Shown: positions 26,676 through 34,868 of the stretch, one piece after another
How positions within the stretch are numbered: position 1 is the first letter of the stretch
Layout: the number at the start of each line of letters is the position of its first letter
Source of the DNA: Fusobacterium naviforme
GTDB lineage: Bacteria > Bacillota > Clostridia > Lachnospirales > Lachnospiraceae
Assembly (NCBI GenBank): GCA_003014445.1
Contig: PYGH01000003.1
Coordinates: forward strand, 124,001-188,000
Direction of reading: 5' to 3'
DNA length: 64,000 nt
Made by a program: the position numbers and the translations under genes
The notes under the pieces: model-generated
Seen by the model: only the letters and a program-made list of their open reading frames with translations
Database searches by the model: none
Told to the model about the DNA's origin: nothing

Positions 26676-26740
26676 ATAGAAAAAGCGTAAATACCGGTCC
26701 AAAAAGGAGCGTAAATGCAGCCTGTAAAGCGGCATAAAAA

Positions 26741-26787
26741 CGGGCCGGAGTCTTCCGGCAGCAGTAACACCGGAGTTCTCCGACCCG
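26741..26787 (-). terminator. Terminator of the first TAXI-TRAP operon
   Basis: Minus strand: CGGGTCGGAG ... CTCCGGCCCG (one wobble) closing a 27-nt loop that itself contains a CCGG hairpin, followed by T5. Confidence 0.8.
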
Positions 26788-26834
26788 TAAGTTCAGGTTT
26801 TATTTCACAGTTGATGATCCGTCACGGACTATAT

Positions 26835-28829
26835 TCAGGCCGCCTGTGCAGCCTTCTTTTTTGCCATCCCCTTCTGGAACAGCAGAACCAGCGCAAAGAT
26901 CGCCAGTCCGCCGACATCGGTCAGCGTTCCCGGTATCATCATGCACAGACCTCCGGCGATCATGAGCACACGGATCAGCGGATTAATCATGCACATCCAG
27001 AAGCCGTTCAGAGATGCCGCGATCAGGAACAGGCCCAGCAGAGAGGTAACGATGATCTGAACCACTTCAAAGGCAATCACAGCGCCGCTGCTGCCGGCCG
27101 CGAACTCAAAGAGCATCTGCGGGCTGAAAGCAAAGATATAGGGAACCACGAATGCTGCGATTGCAAGTCTCGTCGCGTTGAAGGCGGTCTTCATGGGCGG
27201 AGCCTTTGCGATGGCAGAGCCCGCATAGGCTGCCAGTGCAACCGGCGGTGTGATATCCGCAACGATACCGAAGTAGAACACGAAGAAGTGTGCGCATACG
27301 CGCGGAATCCCGATCTCCGGGCTCATAAGAATCGGCGCGCAGGTCGCCGCCATGATGCAGTAGTTTGCGGTGGTCGGAACGCCCATTCCAAGGACAATGC
27401 AGCAGAGCATGGTCAGGAAGAGGGCTATGATCGCACGTCCGCCGGAAACACTTACGATAACAGTGATCAGCTTGGAAGCAAGTCCCGTAGAGGTGATGCA
27501 GCCGGCAACGAGACCCGCCATAGCGCAGGCGACCGCCACCGTGATAGCGCCCTTTCCGCCAGCCTCAAGCGCATCGAGTATCTTCTCCGGGGTGATGCGG
27601 TTGTCCTTGTTGATAATACCGACCGCGATCGTGATGAAGATCGCAACGGTCGCGGAGAACTGCATCGTATACATATTGGTAGAAACAAGCACAACCAGAA
27701 CAATGAGCGGAAGCAGAAGATAGATCTTCGGCAGAAGCTTGGACGCCTTCGGGAGCTCCTCCTTCGGAATGCCGCGGAGACCGAGCTTCTTCGCCTCAAG
27801 GTGTACTGCGATATAGATACCGGTGAAATAGAGCACTGCCGGAAGCACTGCCTTCAGCGCGACCTGTGCATAGGGAATACCCATGTACTCTGCCATCAGG
27901 AATGCCGCAGCACCCATGATCGGAGGCATGATCTGTCCGCCGGTGGAAGCTGCCGCCTCTACTGCGCCCGCAAACTCAGGCTTATAGCCGGTGCGCTTCA
28001 TCATAGGGATGGTGACAGAACCGGTTGTAACCGTATTACCAACAGAGGAACCGGACACCATTCCGCAGAGTGCGGAGGAGATAACAGCAACCTTTGCGGG
28101 GCCGCCGGCAGATGCACCGGCAACGCAGTTTGCGAGATCAATGAAGAAGGCCGAGATACCGGTCCTCTCCAGAAAGGCGCCGAATATAATGAAGACAACG
28201 ATATATTTTGCGCAGACATTGATCGGGGTGTTCATCAGTCCCGTAGTCGTATAGAAAAGGTCGTAGATCACTTTTCCGAAGCGAACATTTGCAAAGGTAT
28301 AGACCAGCAGCGTGCCAACCACACAGAGTATCGGGATACCCACGCAGCGACGGCACAGCTCCATAAACGCCAGAACTGCAATCACAGCCATCACAACCAT
28401 GATCGGATTCTTGGTGACGCGGGTGGCCATCTTGATGATGCGCTCTGCATTTGCCGCAAAGTAGAAGAACGGCGCAGAACCTGCAACCATAATGATAATG
28501 TCGTACCACGGAATATAGTTGACCTTCTCACTGCCCTTCTTAAGCGGGTAGTTCAAATAGCCGAGAATCAGGATCAGGCCAAGGAACACATTCAGTCTGA
28601 TCTCCGGCATCGCCGTGCTGAACAGTGTCACCCAGATGCAGTACAGAGAAAAAGCTACGGAAAGAAAACGAATCGCGGTCTTCGGCTTTCCCTCCCAGGC
28701 GCGGGTATTCGACTCACGATCGTATTTTTTCATTACCGCCTCGACATCTTCTGCCGTCCCGGTAGACATGTCGATCTGTGCGGTACTCACCTCTTCTTTG
28801 ATCTTATCTTCTTTACTCATGTTGTTCAT
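26835..28829 (-). CDS. TRAP transporter fused 4TM/12TM permease (TAXI type)
   Basis: 664-residue integral membrane protein, fusing DctQ-like small and DctM-like large TRAP subunits. Hydrophobic helices fill most of the length after a ~50-residue acidic cytosolic N-terminus. DctM-type motifs include FGAFLERTGISAFFIDLANCVAGASAGGPAKVAVISSALCGMVSGSSVGNT and AAASTGGQIMPPIMGAAAFLMAEY. It works with the binding protein encoded 108 nt upstream to import an organic acid or similar solute using an ion gradient. A long open frame antisense to it is coincidental. Confidence 0.92.
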   Translation of the reverse strand: MNNMSKEDKIKEEVSTAQIDMSTGTAEDVEAVMKKYDRESNTRAWEGKPKTAIRFLSVAFSLYCIWVTLFSTAMPEIRLNVFLGLILILGYLNYPLKKGSEKVNYIPWYDIIIMVAGSAPFFYFAANAERIIKMATRVTKNPIMVVMAVIAVLAFMELCRRCVGIPILCVVGTLLVYTFANVRFGKVIYDLFYTTTGLMNTPINVCAKYIVVFIIFGAFLERTGISAFFIDLANCVAGASAGGPAKVAVISSALCGMVSGSSVGNTVTTGSVTIPMMKRTGYKPEFAGAVEAAASTGGQIMPPIMGAAAFLMAEYMGIPYAQVALKAVLPAVLYFTGIYIAVHLEAKKLGLRGIPKEELPKASKLLPKIYLLLPLIVLVVLVSTNMYTMQFSATVAIFITIAVGIINKDNRITPEKILDALEAGGKGAITVAVACAMAGLVAGCITSTGLASKLITVIVSVSGGRAIIALFLTMLCCIVLGMGVPTTANYCIMAATCAPILMSPEIGIPRVCAHFFVFYFGIVADITPPVALAAYAGSAIAKAPPMKTAFNATRLAIAAFVVPYIFAFSPQMLFEFAAGSSGAVIAFEVVQIIVTSLLGLFLIAASLNGFWMCMINPLIRVLMIAGGLCMMIPGTLTDVGGLAIFALVLLFQKGMAKKKAAQAA

Positions 28830-28864
28830 TCCCCTCCGGAAAGTTCAAAAAATTACCATAAAAT

Positions 28865-28889
28865 CGCGGCGGAGGAGAGCTCCGCCGCG
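28865..28889 (-). terminator. Intercistronic stem-loop between TAXI binding protein and permease genes
   Basis: Ten-base perfect stem CGCGGCGGAG/CTCCGCCGCG with a 5-nt loop, followed on the minus strand by ATTTTAT. Likely a partial terminator or mRNA-stabilising hairpin giving more binding protein than permease. Confidence 0.6.
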
Positions 28890-28936
28890 GTTGAAGCTTT
28901 GGACAGGCCTCTGTCCTCACTCAGGATTGAGCTGAA

Positions 28937-29986
28937 TTACTTCGCAGGAACGTCGATGCCCTTCTCCTTGAAGTACTTCACAGCACCCGGGTGATACGGA
29001 ACAGCCGTAACAGAAGCTGCGAACTCGAGATTCAGCTCTGCGCCCTTTGCGTGTGCAGCGGTGATCGCATCGAGGTTCTCATAGACACCAAAGAGGAAGT
29101 TGTAAACATCTGCCTCAGAGACATCATCTCTCGCGATCACAACAGCACCGACCGCAACAGTCTGGATGTCATCCGGAGTGTTGTAAGCATCCTTCGGGAT
29201 GGAGGTCTTGCTGTAGTACGGAGACTCCGCGATAAGCTTCTCCACGTGCTCGTCGTCAAGGCTTACGAGGTAAACCTGCTTTGTAGCAGCGAGAGAGGTG
29301 ATAGCTGTGGTCGGAGCACCTGCAACGAGGAATGCAGCATCGATCTTGCCATCCTGAAGAGCCTCTGCGGAATCGCCGAAGGACTGATAAGTCGGGTTGA
29401 TATCCGCCTCGGTGAGATCATAGGCATTCAGAACGTCCATTGCGTTAAAATAAACGCCGGAGCCCGCAGCACCGATGGAGACGTTCTTGCCCTTCAGATC
29501 AGCGATAGTCTTGATATTCTCATCAAGCGTAACGATCTGTACCTGCTCCATGTAGAGGTCGCAGACCGTGGAGAAATTGTCAACCTTGCCCGCCTCCTCA
29601 AAGAGACGCGTTCCATTGTAGGCATAAGCCTCGACGTCAGACTGCACAAAGCCGATCTGTGCATCGCCCGCGTCCATAGCCTCGATATTAGCCTGGGAAC
29701 CGCCGGAGGTGATAGCCGTAACAGTCGTGCTGGTGCTCTCTCCGACCTTTCCTGCGATCACGCCGCCGAAGCCGTAGTAAGTACCCTGATCGCCGCCGGT
29801 GGTGAAGTTCAGGCTCGTGCCGCCCTCCATGCCGCCCTTAGTGGTCTCAACGGTCGCAGCGCCCTCTGCCGCCGCAGTTGTCTCGGGAGCTGCGGTCGTG
29901 GAAGCTGTTCCGGAACCGCCGCATCCGCCAAGAACCATTGCAGACGCCAGTGCAAGTGCAGTAAATGCCATAAATCTGTTTCTCAT
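28937..29986 (-). CDS. TAXI family TRAP solute-binding lipoprotein
   Basis: 349 residues. Lipoprotein signal with lipobox LGGC near residue 22, then an Ala/Thr/Glu-rich linker. The mature domain has the TAXI-type opening FTTGGDQGTYYGFGGVIAGKV, SGGSQANIEAMDAGDAQIGFVQSDV and GAAGSGVYFNAMDVL. GGGAGG precedes the ATG at 29986; an in-frame TTG two codons earlier is rejected. It captures the solute outside the membrane for the fused permease. Ligand unknown; relatives have been linked to glutamate and other carboxylates. Confidence 0.92.
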   Translation of the reverse strand: MRNRFMAFTALALASAMVLGGCGGSGTASTTAAPETTAAAEGAATVETTKGGMEGGTSLNFTTGGDQGTYYGFGGVIAGKVGESTSTTVTAITSGGSQANIEAMDAGDAQIGFVQSDVEAYAYNGTRLFEEAGKVDNFSTVCDLYMEQVQIVTLDENIKTIADLKGKNVSIGAAGSGVYFNAMDVLNAYDLTEADINPTYQSFGDSAEALQDGKIDAAFLVAGAPTTAITSLAATKQVYLVSLDDEHVEKLIAESPYYSKTSIPKDAYNTPDDIQTVAVGAVVIARDDVSEADVYNFLFGVYENLDAITAAHAKGAELNLEFAASVTAVPYHPGAVKYFKEKGIDVPAK

Positions 29987-30286
29987 CGCCAAATCCTCCC
30001 TATTCTTTTACCGGCTTTGTTCTGTAAAGCATATCCGGTTTTGTACTTTACAAGTATATAATAAAATCTACAGAACTTCAATTCTAAAGTATTGTTAATT
30101 TTCACAGTTTTATGTATATCTTTTATATTTTTTAGCCAAAATAGGGGCAAATTAAAGTTAAATCTTCTATACCGCAGTCTATCAAAGCACTTTCCTGCTT
30201 TAAAATCGCATAAGTTAGTATTGCCTTTTTTATGTACTTATTCCAATTGCAGTGGTAATGTGAAAAAGTTCATAATGAGGAACATT
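29987..30286 (-). promoter_or_regulatory. AT-rich intergenic region with promoter of the first TAXI-TRAP operon
   Basis: Minus-strand promoter TTGAAG (30081-30076), 17-bp spacer, TATACT (30058-30053); predicted start about 30046 with a ~60-nt leader. The remaining ~200 nt are strongly AT-rich and show no gene. A weak GTTC/GAAC hairpin with T5 near 30265 may end comF transcription. No regulator gene adjoins. Confidence 0.6.
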
Positions 30287-31042
30287 TTACTCCACCGGAA
30301 CAATACAGAGTGCAAGAAAATACACCTGCCCTACTCCCGCCGCGCGCAGCGCCCTTGCACACGCCTCAATGGTACTGCCGGTCGTGTAGATATCATCCAC
30401 AAGCACCACTCTGCCGGGAGTGGAGCCCTCATCCGCAATGCAGGCTGAAAACGCCTCGCTGAGATTCCGGATGCGCTCATCCGGACTCAGCTCCTTCTGG
30501 GCTTCTGTCCGCCTGCTGCGAAACAGGATGTCCTCGCGGACAGGAAGTCCCGCCTGAGCTCCCAGTGCATGCGCAAGCAGTGCCGCCTGGTTGAAGCCCC
30601 GGCGCCTGAGTCGCGAGCGATGTACCGGAACCGGAATGAGGCAATCAGGATCCATGCTTTGCAGCTCTCTGCAGAACTTCAGGTACATGAGTCTCGCAAG
30701 CGGCTCTATGTACTCTCTCCGGTTTCCGTATTTGATCTGCCCCACCGTGCGGCGCATGATATCATCGTAATGCAGCAGTGCAAGCCCGCGCACAAAGCTC
30801 CGCTCCCGGACAGTGCATTCTGCGCACAGCCGTTCTGTCTCGTCAGATAGCTCCCGCCCGCACTTCATGCAGCGCGGCTCCCGGACAAGATCCAGGCGCG
30901 GAAGACAGTCTGTACAGATCGTATGCCCCGTCGGCCTCACAGGCTCTCCGCAGACCGGGCAGCGCCGCGGAAAAGCGGCGTCGATCAGGACAGGCAGCCA
31001 CTTTGCCATCGTCGCAGCCATCATCTTTGTCATATTCATCAT
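30287..31042 (-). CDS. comFC: ComF family phosphoribosyltransferase-like competence protein
   Basis: 251 residues. The N-terminal zinc-binding region has CPVCGEPV, CTDC, CMKCGREL and CAEC pairs; the C-terminal PRTase domain has IPVPVHRSRLRRRGFNQA and the PRPP-type loop VVLVDDIYTTGST. Homologues assist DNA uptake in natural transformation, or act without known substrate. It lies downstream of recD2 on the same strand. AAAGGATATC precedes the ATG; the run of Met codons at the start leaves the exact start slightly uncertain. Confidence 0.92.
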   Translation of the reverse strand: MMNMTKMMAATMAKWLPVLIDAAFPRRCPVCGEPVRPTGHTICTDCLPRLDLVREPRCMKCGRELSDETERLCAECTVRERSFVRGLALLHYDDIMRRTVGQIKYGNRREYIEPLARLMYLKFCRELQSMDPDCLIPVPVHRSRLRRRGFNQAALLAHALGAQAGLPVREDILFRSRRTEAQKELSPDERIRNLSEAFSACIADEGSTPGRVVLVDDIYTTGSTIEACARALRAAGVGQVYFLALCIVPVE

Positions 31043-31088
31043 GATATCCTTTTATTTCTTCCGGAAAATTGAGAGAGAAGCGCAGACG

Positions 31089-31115
31089 GTCTTCCTGCGC
31101 AGCGCGCAGGAAGAC
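31089..31115 (-). terminator. Perfect hairpin between recD2 and comFC
   Basis: Perfect 12-bp stem GTCTTCCTGCGC/GCGCAGGAAGAC with a 3-nt loop, in the 136-nt gap. No T-run follows on either strand, so it may be an RNA-processing or stabilising element rather than a terminator. Confidence 0.45.
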
Positions 31116-31178
31116 AGAGCGAAGCATGAAATGAATCGAGAAGCCCATATATCAGTAAAAAGTACAGAAAAAGACGGA

Positions 31179-33416
31179 TCAGAAGAGTTCGCCATCCGTC
31201 TGAGGCGCGGAGTATATCTCCCGAACGCGCTCTGCAAGCCCCGTGTAGCGCCGCAGCTCCGCGGTATTTCCAACCATATCAAAAAAGCTCTCCGGGATCC
31301 CCACCATAGCGACACATTTCCTGGCTCTGGTCACTGCGGTATAGATCAGATTCCTCGTGAGCAGCATCCTGGGGCCCTGCCAGACCGGAATGATCACTGC
31401 AGGATACTCACTGCCCTGCGATTTATGAATGGTAATCGCGTAGGCAAGCTCCAGCTCCTCGGCGTCCCCAAACGCATATTCCACCTCTCGCGCGTCATCA
31501 AAGCGTACAGTCAGCGTCTCAGCGAAGGTATTGATCCCGCAGAGTATGCCGATATCACCGTTGTAGACGCCGCGATTGTAGTCGTTCCGTATCTGCATGA
31601 CCTTATCGCCCACCCGGAACAGAGTTCCGTTCAGCTCCCGCTCCGCGCGCCGCGGGTCCGCAGGATTCATCACCGCCTGAAGGCTGCGGTTCAGACTATC
31701 CACGCCGAGCGGCCCCTTCCGCATGGGCGTCATAATCTGCAGCTCATTCACCTCCGCCCCCACATAGTTCGGGAGCTTATCCCGCACAAGCGTCAGCATC
31801 GTGTGAAGTATCCCCTCCGGAGAGTTTTGCCGGATGAAGAGAAAATCTCTGCTTCGCTTCCCGAGGTCTATACTCTCTCCGGAAATCATGCGGTGCGCAT
31901 TCATCACAATATCGCTCTCCGCTGCCTGTCGGTAGATCCGGTTCAGCCGCACCACATTAAAGCAGCCGGAATCAATCAGATCACGAAGCACATTGCCCGC
32001 CCCCACGCTCGGCAGCTGATTGCTGTCGCCCACCAGCACGAGGTGTGTACCGACGCTGATAGCCTTGAGCAATGCATGCATCAGTCTGAGATCCACCATG
32101 CTCATCTCATCGATGATAATGCAGTCCGCTTCCAGCGGCATGGTCTCGTTTCGCTCAAAATACATTCCATTCCATTCGCCGTCTCCAAAGTCAGCTCCTC
32201 CCTTCTCCTGCCCCTTCGGTGCGCCGTTTATCTCCAGCAGCCGGTGAATGGTCTTTGCCTCATAGCCTGTGGTCTCCTCCATCCGCTTTGCCGCACGCCC
32301 CGTGGGCGCCGCCAGCAGAATCTCCGCCTCCTGATGCTCAAAGTAGCGGATGATGGCGTTGATCGTCGTCGTCTTTCCCGTACCGGGACCGCCCGTAACA
32401 ATCAGAAGTCCCGAGTGGGCCGCCTCCATAACTGCACGCTTCTGCAGCTCATCAAAAGCGATGCCCTCCTCTTCCTCCATCTCGGAGAGCACTGCCTCAA
32501 TGCGCTCCGGCTGTTCTGAGGAGCGGAGATCCAAATCATGCAGCATAGCGGCGGTTCGAAGCTCCGCATGATAATAAGAAGAGAGATACACCGCATAGTG
32601 ATCCTCCTCCGCAGAGAGACGCTTCACCACGACGCGCCGGTCCATCTGCAGGTCGGAGAGCACCATGCGCATCCCCTCAATCGGGATACCCAGCAGCTCC
32701 GAGGTGCACGCCATGAGCAGCTCCTCCGGGAGATAGAGATGCCCCTGTCCCGCCGCGCGAGAGAGCTCATAGAGTATTCCGCTGCGGATGCGGTACTCCG
32801 AATCCACGCGGATGCCCGCCTTCGCCGCGATTTCATCCGCGATTTTAAAACCGATCCCGCTGACATCATCCGCGAGCTGATACGGATTATCGCGGATAAT
32901 GCTGTATATCCCGTCACCGAACTGACGGTAGAGACGCAGCGCGAGATTCATACTGATGCCATAGCCCGCGAGAAAGAGCATGGCGCTGCGAAGCTCCCGC
33001 TTCTCCTCTATCTGCGCACCGATCTCTGCGGCCATGCGCTCGCTGATCCCCCTGATCTCTGCAAGCCGCTCCGGCTCCTCCTCCAGAATGCGCAGCGTGT
33101 CCGCCTTGAACTTCTTCACGATGCGCCGCGCGAGGGTCTCCCCAACCCCCTTCACAGCACCGGAGGACAGGTAGCGCTCTACGCCAACACTGTCCTCCGG
33201 TGTCCTGATCTCATATGTCTCGACGGCAAGCTGCTCGCCGTATACCGGATGGACCTTCATGCTGCCCTCTGCGCGGATGTACTCTCCCTCTGAAATCACA
33301 GGGAAATTCCCCACCAGAATATACTCCTCGCCTTCGCCCGATACATCGAGCACCGAGTAGCCATTCTCCTCATTCCGGTATTTTATTTTCTCAACAAAGC
33401 CTGCAACCACTGCCAT
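31179..33416 (-). CDS. recD2: RecD2-type ATP-dependent 5'-3' DNA helicase
   Basis: 745-residue RecD-like helicase of bacteria without RecBC. It has the N-terminal OB/HhH region (GVGETLARRIVKKF; PYQLADDVSGIGFKIADEIA), Walker A GGPGTGKTTTINAI at about residue 340, Walker B CIIIDEMSMVD, LVGDSNQLPSVGAGNVL, and C-terminal SH3/UvrD-like motifs (YAITIHKSQGSEYPAV; YTAVTRARKCVAMVG). Acts in repair of stalled or damaged DNA. Starts 28 nt after mreB and is probably in one transcription unit with it. Confidence 0.94.
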   Translation of the reverse strand: MAVVAGFVEKIKYRNEENGYSVLDVSGEGEEYILVGNFPVISEGEYIRAEGSMKVHPVYGEQLAVETYEIRTPEDSVGVERYLSSGAVKGVGETLARRIVKKFKADTLRILEEEPERLAEIRGISERMAAEIGAQIEEKRELRSAMLFLAGYGISMNLALRLYRQFGDGIYSIIRDNPYQLADDVSGIGFKIADEIAAKAGIRVDSEYRIRSGILYELSRAAGQGHLYLPEELLMACTSELLGIPIEGMRMVLSDLQMDRRVVVKRLSAEEDHYAVYLSSYYHAELRTAAMLHDLDLRSSEQPERIEAVLSEMEEEEGIAFDELQKRAVMEAAHSGLLIVTGGPGTGKTTTINAIIRYFEHQEAEILLAAPTGRAAKRMEETTGYEAKTIHRLLEINGAPKGQEKGGADFGDGEWNGMYFERNETMPLEADCIIIDEMSMVDLRLMHALLKAISVGTHLVLVGDSNQLPSVGAGNVLRDLIDSGCFNVVRLNRIYRQAAESDIVMNAHRMISGESIDLGKRSRDFLFIRQNSPEGILHTMLTLVRDKLPNYVGAEVNELQIMTPMRKGPLGVDSLNRSLQAVMNPADPRRAERELNGTLFRVGDKVMQIRNDYNRGVYNGDIGILCGINTFAETLTVRFDDAREVEYAFGDAEELELAYAITIHKSQGSEYPAVIIPVWQGPRMLLTRNLIYTAVTRARKCVAMVGIPESFFDMVGNTAELRRYTGLAERVREIYSAPQTDGELF

Positions 33417-33444
33417 GAAGCGTGCCGCACCTCTTGCCTTTCAG

Positions 33445-34470
33445 TCAAAATTCTCTTCTGGCTTCCTGACTGTCTCCATTCTGGAATTCGATAAATTTTC
33501 CGGTTCCGATCGCCACAGCGGTGAGCGGAGCATCCGCAATCACTGTGTTGATGCCTGTCTTCTCCTGGCAGAGCTGATCCAGGCCGTAGAGCAGAGAACC
33601 GCCGCCTGTGAAGACAATGCCCCGGTCGTAAATATCCGCAGCCAGCTCCGGCGGGGTGCGCTCCAGAACATTGTGCACCGCGTCCACGATCTGCATCGCC
33701 GGCTCCTGCAGCGCCTCCAGCGTCTCGTCCGAGGTCACAACGATGGTCTTCGGCAGACCTGTGACCAGATTGCGTCCGCGCACCTCCATGGTGAGCGCCT
33801 CGGGGCGGCGGTACGCGCCTCCGATCTGAATCTTGATATCCTCACCGGTGCGCTCACCGATCAGGAGATTGTGCTTCTTCCGCATATGGCGAACCAGTGC
33901 CTCGTCAAAATCATCTCCCGCGACCTTAATTGAGGTGGATACCACCGGACCGCCGAGAGAAATAACAGCAATATCCGTCGTACCGCCTCCGATATCGACG
34001 ATCATGTTTCCGCATGCCTTGGAAATATCGATACCCGCGCCGATGGCTGCCGCGACCGGCTCCTCGATAATGGAGACCTCCTTGGCACCCGCCAGATAGG
34101 TCGCATCCTCAACCGCCTTGCGCTCCACCTCTGTGGCGCCGGACGGAATGCAGACTGCGATGCGGGGGCGAAGCAGCGTCTTCTTGCCAACTGCCTTATT
34201 CACAAAATATTTCAGCATCTTCTCGGTGACAGTGTAGTCCGAGATGACGCCGTGACGCAGGGGACGTATCGCAATGATATTTCCCGGCGTCCTGCCTATC
34301 ATAAGCCGCGCTTCCTCACCGATTGCAAGGATGCGGTTTGAGTCGCGGTCTATCGCCACGACGCTCGGCTCCTTTAGAACCACGCCCTTTCCCTTAATAT
34401 AAACAAGGATACTGGCCGTACCGAGGTCAATACCAATATCATTGGAGCTCATACCGAAGAAGCCAAACAT
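33445..34470 (-). CDS. mreB: Rod-shape determining actin homologue MreB/Mbl
   Basis: 341 residues from the ATG at 34470 with GGAGG before it. Membrane-binding N-terminus MFGFFGMSSNDIGIDLGTAS includes the phosphate-1 loop; DIGGGTTDIAVISLGG is phosphate-2, and FTGGGSLLYGLDQL the adenosine motif. Forms membrane-associated filaments guiding lateral wall synthesis. No mreC/mreD follows, so this may be the Mbl/MreBH paralogue rather than the main MreB. Confidence 0.93.
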   Translation of the reverse strand: MFGFFGMSSNDIGIDLGTASILVYIKGKGVVLKEPSVVAIDRDSNRILAIGEEARLMIGRTPGNIIAIRPLRHGVISDYTVTEKMLKYFVNKAVGKKTLLRPRIAVCIPSGATEVERKAVEDATYLAGAKEVSIIEEPVAAAIGAGIDISKACGNMIVDIGGGTTDIAVISLGGPVVSTSIKVAGDDFDEALVRHMRKKHNLLIGERTGEDIKIQIGGAYRRPEALTMEVRGRNLVTGLPKTIVVTSDETLEALQEPAMQIVDAVHNVLERTPPELAADIYDRGIVFTGGGSLLYGLDQLCQEKTGINTVIADAPLTAVAIGTGKFIEFQNGDSQEARREF

Positions 34471-34529
34471 ATTTATCCTCCAGCGGAGTACCTCTCCGCG
34501 TTTCCTGTTATAAGACATAGTGCAGAATT

Positions 34530-34558
34530 ATTATAGCCAAAAGCACAGACGAATGAAA
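34530..34558 (-). promoter_or_regulatory. Promoter of mreB
   Basis: Minus strand: TTTCAT (34558-34553), 17-bp spacer, TATAAT (34535-34530), about 60 nt upstream of the start codon. Confidence 0.6.
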
Positions 34559-34639
34559 GCCCTTTTTTCTTCATTCGGGCTTCATTATCTTTATCTTTTT
34601 TTTAGAAGGGCGCCATATTTTCGACACAAATATCCGCTA

Positions 34640-34868
34640 TGATGTACTTGTCACTAGGAAAGAGCAGGTGACAGAGACCACCAGAGTTCCAATACAACGG
34701 AACTGCAAAAAGCTTTTTCATACTCATACCGGGCAGTCCTCGGGCTGTCCGGCCCCCCCTTACCATCTTCAGATCATGAGACCCCCTCTTTTTGATCTTT
34801 GACGGTTCCGGCCATCCCCTGGCCGGGCAGGAGCATCCGACTCGCAGCGGATGCTCCTTTTTATTTTT
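34640..34868 (+). ncRNA. Highly structured intergenic region, candidate small RNA ending in a terminator
   Basis: Within the 390-nt gap between mreB and cca, several stems occur in series: TGTCAC/GTGACA (34649-34673), AGTTCC/GGAACT (34685-34704), CCGGGCAG/CTGTCCGG (34729-34752), AGATCA/TGATCT (34771-34798), CCGGCCA/TGGCCGG (34808-34826), and GGAGCATCCG/CGGATGCTCC (34830-34857) followed by T5AT5. The T-run fixes direction as plus, yet no plus-strand gene lies nearby. A weak promoter (TCGACA, 16 bp, TGTACT at 34621-34648) is possible. I could not match it to SRP, 6S, tmRNA or RNase P RNA. On the minus strand a 41-codon frame (MSMKKLFAVPLYW...) is an alternative. Confidence 0.45.
34830..34868 (+). 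terminator. Intrinsic terminator, plus strand, overlapping the cca 3' end
   Basis: Ten-base perfect stem with an 8-nt loop followed by TTTTTATTTTT. It points away from mreB and into cca, so it must end a plus-strand transcript; on the minus strand no T-run follows. Confidence 0.75.

Noticed and set aside
26715-28994. 759-codon plus-strand open frame antisense to the TRAP permease gene
   Set aside because: It mirrors the permease gene in the opposite strand, its product is a His/Arg/Asp-rich string without any domain, and it has no ribosome site. Biased third positions of the true gene keep the opposite frame open.
30813-32519. 568-codon plus-strand frame antisense to comFC/recD2
   Set aside because: Shadow of recD2 with no ribosome site or recognisable domain.
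34640-34868. Structured region as SRP RNA, 6S RNA, tmRNA or RNase P RNA
   Set aside because: I found none of their conserved core sequences or the long closing stem; it remains an unassigned structured candidate.
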